Part shown: positions 1 to 8,879 of the stretch, piece by piece
Layout: every line of letters begins with the position of its first letter
Position numbering within the stretch: position 1 is the stretch's first letter
Source of the DNA: Nannochloropsis oceanica
Lineage: Eukaryota; Sar; Eustigmatophyceae; Eustigmatales; Monodopsidaceae
Assembly (NCBI GenBank): GCA_004519485.1
Contig: CP038130.1
Coordinates: 248,001-312,000, forward strand
DNA: 64,000 bases
Direction: 5' to 3'
Position numbers and translations under genes: made by a program
The notes under the pieces: model-generated
What the model was told of the DNA's origin: nothing
What the model saw: the letters and a program-made list of their open reading frames with translations, nothing else
Databases searched by the model: none

Positions 1-762
1 AGGCCACCCGCACATGCATTCCCAGCCGCACTGCGCCCATGGCCAGGTCGTGGAGGACGTTATTCCCGTCACCGACCCACGCCAGGACCTTGCCCTCCAT
101 CCCGCCCTCCCCGAAGTGCTCCTCCAGGGTCAGCAAATCGGCCAGGGCTTGCAGTGGGTGGTACAAGTCGGACAGAGCATTGATCACAGGCACCGAGGAG
201 TGCTTTGCCAGCATTTGCACGTCGGGATGCGCAAACACTCGGGCCAGGATGAGGGAGTTGAAGCGAGAGAGGACAGCCGCCGTATCACGCAAGGACTCGT
301 TCACCCCTAATTGAATGTCTTGTGGACCAAGAAAAAGGGCATGTCCGCCTAGCATAGCCATGCCCGTCTCTGTGGAGACACGGGTACGCGTGCTCCGTTT
401 TTGGAAGATCATGCTCACGGATGTTCCCGTCAGGGGGCGAGGGAGGGAGGAAGGGGAGGAGGACTTGTACGTGGCTTTGAGTTGGGCGGAGAGGGAGAGT
501 AGGCCCCGGAGCTCGCTGTCCGTGAGCTCGTCGATGTTCATCAAGTGCTTTCCTTTCAAGCTGGCGACGCCTTGGAAGGCGCGGGTGGCTGAAAGGAGGG
601 GGGAAGGAGGGAGGGACAGAAGGAAAGAGTGAGCGTCAAAGGGGGCCCGAGAGGGGCTCAGTCGAAGGCCTGCATTCAAGAGGATGGCATTGCAGACTGT
701 GTACGGCAGAAGAGGATATCATATTCACATTTGCTGGAGGACAGCCACGAGGGCCACGCCAT
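1..762 (-). CDS. OTC: Ornithine carbamoyltransferase, 5' part (cut by left edge)
   Basis: This enzyme joins carbamoyl phosphate and ornithine to make citrulline in arginine synthesis or the urea cycle, usually in mitochondria. The main exon (588 down to 1) is open to the window edge. It reads, in order, GKHLMNIDELTDSEL, the carbamoyl-phosphate loop SMIFQKRSTRTRVS, GGHALFLGPQDIQLGVNES, VINALSDLYHPLQALADLLT and WVGDGNNVLHDLAMGAVRLG, all diagnostic of the family. The second domain with the ornithine-binding Cys lies outside the window. The acceptor preceding the exon is clear (CCTTTCAG after a CT-rich tract). A tentative first exon (762 down to 729) starts at an ATG and ends at a GTGAAT donor, giving MAWPSWLSSSK joined in phase to STRAFQG; a second possible donor lies slightly downstream. 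The family call is firm; the first exon is a guess. Confidence 0.9.
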
Positions 763-2107
763 ATTGACATCAGGCCAAGGGCGTGCATGGAAGCCGCCCA
801 ACCAAATCTAACGCGAGAATCGTCATTTATTTTTTGTGGACATGCCTGGAAACGTCTTAGGTTTGAGGGACGTCATGTCATGAATGTTACGCAGATGATA
901 CGTGTGTGCCCTTGCGAGTGCGATAGCGCTCTTTCATGGTCCAGACACATGAGAGTGAGGGAGGGTAGAGGAAAAGATTGAAAACTAATTATCCATGTAC
1001 AGCGAGCAATTGTATATGTAATCGTGGCAAGAAGGGAATCATATCAAGTTACACTAATTAGTGCTTAAAAAGATGCTACTGTAACGCGTGCGTGGAGTGG
1101 TGGGTGTGGGTTACAGGGATCGAGTGGGGTTGAGGGAGAGGAAGATCAGCACACGGAGAGGCAACGTAAATCTAGTACATACCCCCTCCAAGACCCGATA
1201 GTCCACTTCCTGCTCCTGCTTCTTGTAATCGTACGGCTCCAGCAGCCGTGAAGGGACGGGTGAGCTTGCGTGCCCACATATTTGGTCTTGTTGGCTTGTG
1301 GCACGGGGTTGGGGAGGAGGCTGTGGTTTGTTGAAGGAAAAAGACAAGGGAGACCAAGATAAGTGCCGGAATGAGCATGCCGATGTGAATATGCACAATT
1401 ACAAAAAAGATAAGTGCCCGTTCAGGCGCGCTCGAGTTCCCGGTCGAAGTGTGGCTTCGTCTCGAAGTACAGCGCGCGGCATGATCGCCGCCGCCCATGC
1501 CGTAGCCGAGATCAAGCGGACGAGTGAATCGATGGGGACACAAGGTGAGCAGATACAAAACAACAACTCACGCAAATTTGTCGTCACCTTCACCACCATC
1601 ACTAGGAGCAAAACAAGGAGTTTGCAGGAGAAGGGTGCTGGTCGATGCGTCTCCTTTGTTGTCCTTACTTTAATCGCGGCCGCACACAACAAAGTGTACC
1701 AATTTATCAGTCCCAAGAGAGCTCCCAAAGAATGCGGACATCTTTTTTCTTCTTTATTTATCTCATATTTTCCTGATTTCAAAGATTTTGATTTGAATAA
1801 AAGGTGTGCAAAGGAAAACGATATCAGGTTCCCCTTCCAGACGTGCTGGCTGTGCTGGCCACTCAATGTCTCTCTCTCTATCCCTATCACTCAATAGACT
1901 CTACCCTTCAGCACGCTCGCACGACGTCCTTCTGCATGTATTCACAATCTTTCTACAAAACACACTCGCTCCTCTGCACCCTTTTTTTAAATTCCCATTT
2001 TATTCTATCTGTTGTCTTGATACCTTGAAGCTCAATCTTTCAAACCTCCTCCCTCCCCTCTTTCGAGAGGAGATAGATCAGGACGGGGGAAAGGAAGAAG
2101 GCTGCTG
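763..2107. other. Unresolved interval; possible small spliced gene on minus strand
   Basis: No gene could be completed here. On the minus strand near 1190-1330 there is a plausible exon end reading LLEPYDYKKQEQEVDYRVLEG, followed directly by a GTATGT donor at 1183-1178. Upstream, about 1330-1430, lies a strongly hydrophobic stretch (ALIFFVIVHIHIGMLIPALI) in a different frame. Good-looking donors also occur near 1603 (GTGAGT) and 1670 (GTAAGG). I could not join these in a consistent phase, so no product is named. The rest (about 763-1100 and 1900-2107) looks like promoter or 3' flank. Confidence 0.25.
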
Positions 2108-3415
2108 CTAACTTAATCTGTCGATGCTGTTCCCCCTCCTCCGTCGGATCTCTCGCAGGTCAATAACGACAGCACATAAATTGTCCATGGAGCCATTCAG
2201 AGAGGCCTCGCGACAGAGTCTCTTGGCTGCCAGCTTGACGTCGTGACTGTGGTTGACCACAAATGCAGCCACCATCTCATTCGAAAGCACATCCCATATA
2301 CCTGCAGTAAAACAAGTGAGTGAATGAATAATCGTGTGGATATGTGAATAAATCTACCTACAAATGAATTAATAATGTGTCTGGCAAAGAAAGACATGAG
2401 CAAATAAGTGGTTGAAAAGTGACATAAAATTTAAGGCCCGAACCTTCATACCGCAATCAATTAACCAACGAAGGGAGACATAAAGAGAGGGAAAGAGAGA
2501 AGGCCAATGCAACACGTACCATCACTTGCGAGAATCAAAAATAAGTCATCCTCCGCAACCTCCCACTCCGTCACCTCCGGCTCAGGAGTCACGTAAGGCT
2601 TCAAATGCATGTCCCCAATAGCTCGGGACACCGCCAGAATCCCCTCCACCCTCCACCGACCCCAAAATATGACTTTGCCACCCATTTCCGTTATCCTCTG
2701 CAATTCGTCCGGTAGACTCGGCTTGTGGTCACGACTCAGAGGCACGACCCTCGCTCCTCTCTGCACCAAAATAGCCCTGCTGTCCCCGGCGTTGGCCACG
2801 AACAATTGAGTTCCCCTTATCAAAGCCACCAAGGCCGTCGTCCCATCCAATCGATTCGTCCCCTCAGTCGCCTTGACAAACGCTGCATCTGTCTTCATGA
2901 AGGCGTCTCTTAAGGCCGCTTTCGTCGCCACCTCCCACCCCTCCTCACTCCCCACCACATATCGTGGCAGCTCCTGCGCACAAAACTCACTCGCCAAGGC
3001 ACCACCGTGCCCGTCAAAAACAGCGTACAAAGACGCGTCATTCCTCCCTTCCAGTCTCCCTCGAAACGAGAGGCGATCTTCCATGTACTGCCTGCCCCCA
3101 GTTTCTGCCCAGTGGGAGCAAGGCAAATGGACGTTGGACGGGAAGGGGCTTGGGGGCGTAGAGGGAGAGTATAAGGAGGAGGGAGGAATGGTCTGGGAGG
3201 GGGAGTCGATGTCGTCGAGGGCGCGCATGAGGTCGGAAGAGTTATCGCGATTGCAGTGAACGTGTGCTTGGCCATCACTTATGATGCTGCTGCTGCGGCT
3301 GCTGCTAAAGGCAGGGGTGGGATGCGGGGACAAGGTTTTGAAGAGAAAACGGAGCAGATGATGGAGGCCGTAAAGGAGGACGATGGCAAATAAGACGGAA
3401 GGGACAAGGGAGGTT
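2108..3415 (-). CDS. PPM/PP2C-family protein serine/threonine phosphatase
   Basis: This is a metal-dependent Ser/Thr phosphatase of the PPM family. Exon 1 ends at 2520 and exon 2 runs 2301 down to 2108; GAT G|GT ATA TGG joins them to give LILASDGIWDVLSNEM. Motifs in order are GGRQYMEDRLSF, LYAVFDGHGG (metal-binding Asp), DGTTALVALI, VANAGDSRAIL, LSRDHKPSLPDE, VEGILAVSRAIGD and the SDGIWD metal motif, so the catalytic domain looks whole. The C-terminal ...CAVVIDLRE is also typical. The start is uncertain. The first in-frame ATG is at 3228 (about 300 residues), but the same frame stays open upstream, and at about 3415-3335 it encodes a hydrophobic helix (LVPSVLFAIVLLYGLHHLL) with no ATG before it. 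A membrane-anchored form starting in an unseen 5' exon is therefore likely. Confidence 0.88.
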
Positions 3416-4564
3416 AAGGGCGACCAGGGCGGGGGTTCGCCAGAGGATGGGGTAGAGGCGGAGGAGAAGGAAAAAGTGCTGTTGTGGTGGTTCGCGAGGG
3501 TTGAGCGTCGGGGGTTTGAATAAGAACGATGATATGGTATATGCTATGGCGTTGGGGTTGAGATCTATGCGCACATGACATGACATGTCTATTGGGGCGG
3601 CAGACATGTGTGATCAGAGGCTTCACCAGCGCGACGCGCATGACTTAAAACACAGGGACGACGACATTTCATGGCACAAAGCGGCTTCTAGCATAATCCC
3701 TGGCCTTAATATCCCATGCTCATGAAGGCGCATGAGTGGGCATGTTTATACAAGTCTGTTTAGAAATGTTTGGCGTCGGTCTGATCCGCCCCCATTCCCC
3801 GCCCCACTCGCTCCTTTGCTTGCGGCTTACCTGGGCGCCATTGTCGGGGCCTCAATAGCGACCGCTTCTTGATAAAGTCAAACCTCAGGCAGTGGGGATG
3901 CTTCTGCAGGCTTCTCTCTCGCACATGGCTGATGCTGCACCTGTGTTGTAGAGGTGGGGCGGGGTATGAGGATATGCAGCGCAAATTCAAAGTACTCTAA
4001 TTTGGAAGAGAATTTTCTTCACCGGTGGCTCAAGTGCAAATTGGAAGCAAGCATAAAAGGGCACCTACATACCATGACTGGGGAAAAGATTGAGTCAACT
4101 GCAGTTTGGTCATCTCGACCTAAGAAAGTGGGAAAGCAAAAATGCCCTGACCTGCAGTTGACCTTAATCCTTCCTTGCACGTCGCGCGAAAACTGTTGTG
4201 CTAAGGTCGTTGCCTACGTGAATCTCGTTCTCACGCCACAAGCTGCCAACAAAATCAGCAACACCCTCCCCATGCACGTCCCTTCTCTTTTTCCAGGAGA
4301 ATGTTGTCAGCGCGGCCCTTTTCGTGTTTTAGGACTCGAGACCGACGACCTGCAAGCGCCTGCCTCACTGAGGCATCATCATATCTGAGATGGGCCTCCA
4401 ACTTCCAAGCGCTCGCACCCTCACCACAATTAGATCGACACAACGCCGTGCATCACCATTTTCGCCAACAGATGCTGAATGTATCACACCCACAGCACCA
4501 CGAGCACGCCTGATCTCCAATCCCTTCCCTTTTCCCCTCTCCCTCTCCAATTCCACAGCGCGCG
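3416..4564. other. Intergenic, divergent PP2C / PIS upstream region
   Basis: No supported gene. The interval lies between the 5' ends of two divergent genes and should hold both promoters and any 5' exon of the phosphatase. The open frames in it lack conserved motifs and biased composition. A CT/CA-rich stretch (about 4520-4560) leads into the PIS start. Confidence 0.5.
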
Positions 4565-5515
4565 ATGCCTAGAACTAGCCCCTACCGCACCCGCGGTGGG
4601 CGCACGGTCAAGAGCACCATCAACGACGACAGCACCGACGTTGCCACTACCACTATCAAGCCCCGCGCAAGTAGCCGGCGTGCGACCATTTCTGGCTCCT
4701 CCGCCGCTGTGAGGAAGACTCCCAGCACAACCATCACGAGCCCCACCAGCATTGCCAGCAGCAAAAAGAGCAACAAACCAAGCAATATCACGAGCAGCCT
4801 TGCGACAAGCAAGTGGTCCATCTTCTTCTACATTCCCAATCTGATCGGGTACCTGCGTGTGATTGCCACGCTTTACTCCCTTTACTTGGGTGTGCAACGT
4901 AAGGCAAAGTGGGAAAACGTGGTTGGGTTGTATTTCTTGGCTTTTGCCTTGGATGCCGTCGACGGGCACGTGGCACGAATGGTGGGACAGGAGAGTGGAT
5001 TTGGAGGAGTTCTGGACATGGTAACGGATAGGACAGCGACTGCGGGGTTGGTGATGATTAATTTGTTGGTAGAGATCGAGGACTGGAAAAAATTCGGGTG
5101 GATCAGTCTGTGCATGCTTGACATTTCGAGCCATTGGTTTCATTGCATCGCAGCGGCAGGTCGGCACCACAAGTCAGCGGAGGCTACGGCGGGGAAGAAT
5201 TTCATTTTGCAGTGGTATTATGCGTGTAAACCCTTGTTTTTTGCCTGTTGCACCGGGCAGGAGTTCTTTTACCTCTTGAATTTTATTAAGGAGAAGGGCG
5301 TGACATTCGGGCGTGTGGCCGCACCGGAATGGTTGCACCCGGAGATGAAGGTGCACTTTCCGATCGATATTTTGGAGAGTTTGTGGTGGATCACGATGGT
5401 CTTGGCCGGCATTAAGCAGGTGGTGAACGTGGCGCAGCTCGCCTCGGCGGCTGTGAGCCTTGCGGAGGAGGACGCCGAAAAGGACATGAAAAAGAAGGGG
5501 AAGCAAGGAGAGTAG
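4565..5515 (+). CDS. PIS: CDP-diacylglycerol--inositol 3-phosphatidyltransferase (PI synthase)
   Basis: This membrane enzyme of the ER/Golgi transfers a phosphatidyl group from CDP-diacylglycerol to myo-inositol to make phosphatidylinositol. It is a single exon of 316 residues. The CDP-alcohol phosphotransferase signature is complete: DAVDGHVARMVGQESGFGGVLDMVTDR holds the DG..AR........G...D...D metal- and substrate-binding residues, at about residues 137-163. The preceding FFYIPNLIGYLRVIATLYSLY is the usual first membrane helix with the conserved PN..GY.R. The first ~75 residues are a Ser/Thr/Lys-rich disordered extension, absent from the ~220-residue animal and yeast enzymes. The C-terminus is a lysine-rich tail (EEDAEKDMKKKGKQGE). 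The inositol enzyme is favoured over choline or ethanolamine transferases because of the PNLIGYLR and HWFHCIAA segments. Confidence 0.93.
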   Translation: MPRTSPYRTRGGRTVKSTINDDSTDVATTTIKPRASSRRATISGSSAAVRKTPSTTITSPTSIASSKKSNKPSNITSSLATSKWSIFFYIPNLIGYLRVIATLYSLYLGVQRKAKWENVVGLYFLAFALDAVDGHVARMVGQESGFGGVLDMVTDRTATAGLVMINLLVEIEDWKKFGWISLCMLDISSHWFHCIAAAGRHHKSAEATAGKNFILQWYYACKPLFFACCTGQEFFYLLNFIKEKGVTFGRVAAPEWLHPEMKVHFPIDILESLWWITMVLAGIKQVVNVAQLASAAVSLAEEDAEKDMKKKGKQGE

Positions 5516-6307
<792 letters not shown>

Positions 6308-8094
6308 TCATTCTTTATAGTCAAAAATATCTTCTCCTCCAAACTTCTCTGCCCGATCATGTGGTGCCAGAAGCCGCAAATCCGCTTCTGTGGGGCCAAC
6401 GGGGCAGATACCCGATGGGTTTAACGGGAAAAGCTGCAGAAAAAGAGGGAGGAAGGGAAGGGGGGAAGGGAGAGAACGAAGGTGTGATTGTGTGAACCAT
6501 TCTATTCTATTGTTACTTATTTGTGATGGCCTCTTACTTCCCAAATACCCTTCCCTCCCTCCATCCGTCCATCCCTCTCTTCCCATCCTCTCCTTCCCTC
6601 CCTCCCTCCCTCCCTCCCTACCTGCACATAATAGCTTCGGATCAACCCGGGCAAGTCCACCGTCTGTCTCACCCCCGGCAGCTGGTACACCTCCCTCAAC
6701 CACATGGACAGATTCGGGTAATCCCCTATCCTTTTCCTTGTGCATTTGAACAAGGTGGAGTAGACGGCATCAAACCGGATGATGGTGGGAAAGAGACGCA
6801 CCTAGGGAGGGAGGGAGGGAAGGAAGGATGAATGGGAGTGGATAATCAGTATAATATCCTGACCCACATGTAACATCATCCTCCCTCCTTCCCTCCCTCC
6901 TTCCCTCCCTCCCTCCCTCCTTCCCTCCCTCTTACATCCGCCTCCGTCAGGACACTTCCCGCCAGAAACCGCTGCTTCCTCAAGATCTGCTCGACGCGCT
7001 CCAAGCCCTCAAACACGTCCTCTACCCCATCCTCGTATCCTCCTTGGGTGGTGGCAAACCCACACCGATAGACGCCATTGTTAATACTGGGCTGGACCCA
7101 CGCATTAATTGCATCAATCGTGGCACGGAGGGAAGGAGGGTAGAGGTCGATATCGTGAGTGAGGGGGGGGAGAGGGAGGAAGAGGTTGAGGGCGCGAAGA
7201 ATGTCGCTGCTTTCGTTGTTGACGATACGTTTGGTTCTCTTGTCTATCAAGACAGGCGCGGTGCAACGGCCCGTGTACCCGGGAGCGCATAAATCGTACA
7301 CTTCCCTCAAGTCATTGCATCCAAACACCCGATCCACATGCTCCTGCACTTGGCCTCCTTCCCTCCCTCCTTCCCTCCCTCCTTCCCTCCCTGCTTCCCT
7401 CTCTCCTTCACGTTCGAAAGCCCACCCTCCCCGTGAGGCCTTTTCCGGGTCGTCGATGGCATATGAATAAGAAATTTGTTTTTGGTTTAATGCCCTGAGG
7501 GTGTGTGCGAGGGTGAGACGATGGCACCAGGGGCAGGCATTTCCGACATAGACGTGATAGCGACCTTCTTCGAGCGGGAAGGGGGGGGAGCCGAGTTGAC
7601 CGTTGAAGGTATAGGAGGGACGAACGTAGCTCCCGTCTTTGCTCTGTGGTGCAAGCTCAGTCATGAGGGTCTAGAGGAGAGAGAGAGGGAGGGAGGGGGG
7701 AGGTGAGAGGTAAGGGGCCAGAGCTTGTGTAGAGGAAGATAGTGAGAAAAGAGACAGAAAGGGAGGGAGGGAGGGAAAGAGGGAGGGATGATGGGCGCAC
7801 CTTCCACATCGTATTCCATCCGAATCGCGCGGTTTTGACAAGGGTTTTTTGAGGAAGAAGGGCATTGGTCCACTCAAGAAGGCGGAGACCTTTGTAGGAA
7901 GAGGGAGGAGGAGGAGGAGGAGGAGGAGGAGGAGGAGGAGGAGGGAAAGGAGGAGGAGAGGCGGAGGAGAGGTGGAGGGGGGGGAGCCGCGGTCGGAGGG
8001 AGGAAGTGGCAGTGAAGGCGGTGGTAGACTGGAAGAGGAGGGGGAGAACGAAAAGAAGGAGGGGAGGGAGGAGGAGGGGGAGGCGGATGATCAT
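6308..8094 (-). CDS. Glutathionyl-hydroquinone reductase (GST-like), plastid-targeted
   Basis: This family (Xi-class GST, ECM4/YqjG) reduces glutathionyl-hydroquinones with glutathione. Five exons (8094-7801, 7670-7412, 7348-6936, 6801-6622, 6433-6308) sum to 423 residues in frame. The N-terminus is a signal peptide (LLLPPLLLFVLPLLFQS) followed by TTA^FTAT, an ASAFAP-type junction, then a proline run; this predicts import into the complex plastid. The catalytic thioredoxin-like motif is VYVGNACPWCHRLTLA, with Cys as nucleophile; the usual CPWA/S is CPWC here. Later family blocks are SSDILRALN, FLAGSVLTEADVRLFPTIIRFDAVY and PNLSMWLREVYQLPGV. Intron 2 (7411-7349) is 63 nt, purine-only, free of stops and divisible by three, so it could be read through. 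Introns 3 and 4 start GGGAGGG and end CCCTCCC. Confidence 0.9.
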
Positions 8095-8577
8095 GGCTCG
8101 CTCTGTCTGGGGGGGAAGTGGAGGGAGGGAGGAAAGAATTAGCAAAGGTAAGCCTATGAAAGAAATAAGGAAATATGGAACGAGGATGAGGAAATGAGCA
8201 TGTAACAATGCTGTGTGAGTGTTGTCTGACCTCTTTTTAAAAGGAGGGGAGGCGGGTAGCCGGGAAAGCGCGCACAGCATACATGCATGTATGCTTACAC
8301 ACGCATACACACTCGCACTAACACATGTGCACGATACGCGTGGGGCTGCTCCTCAATTGCTGTAATTCTCCATGTATAAGGGAATTTAGATTCTAGTCAC
8401 TGCTTCCCGCCGCTGCTTCTTCTTTTGGCTCCAAATATCAGCTATCATCATTCGGCGGCACTACACGCTCCTCCTACTCCTCCTCCTCCTCCTAATCCTC
8501 CTCTTATGTATATATGTACATGTCTCGCTGAGGGTTATGCTGCTGCTACCCTTTCCCTTGTACCACAATTATTTGTG

Positions 8578-8644
<67 letters not shown>

Positions 8645-8879
8645 TCAACGACGACGACGCTCAAGCAATGGCACGTGCATGTAAGCCGACAAAACGGGTG
8701 CATCCTCCTCCCTCACCGCAACGGAAAGAAAACCGTTTCCTCTCTCTTTACAGCCCGCCCCTCGTCTTCCCTTCTCCACCTTCTTTGCATGAGCAACGAT
8801 GACAAGTGGACAATGTCTTCTCTCCTCCTTCCTACCTCCTTCCTTCCCTCCCTCCCTCCCTCCTTCACATTTTCAAAAG
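8095..8879. other. Intergenic region with TA/GA microsatellite
   Basis: The 5' flank of the quinone reductase and 3' flank of the protease. It contains CA-rich stretches near 8290-8330, CCT repeats near 8470-8500 and the TA/GA array listed separately. No gene seen. Confidence 0.5.
8579..8644. repeat. (TA)20 followed by (GA)12 compound microsatellite
   Basis: About forty bases of alternating TA pass directly into about twenty-four bases of alternating GA. It is a compound dinucleotide repeat with no coding role visible. Confidence 0.97.

Noticed and set aside
1298-1897. 199-codon plus-strand frame
   Set aside because: No domain, no composition typical of local proteins, and it overlaps better exon-like signals on the other strand.
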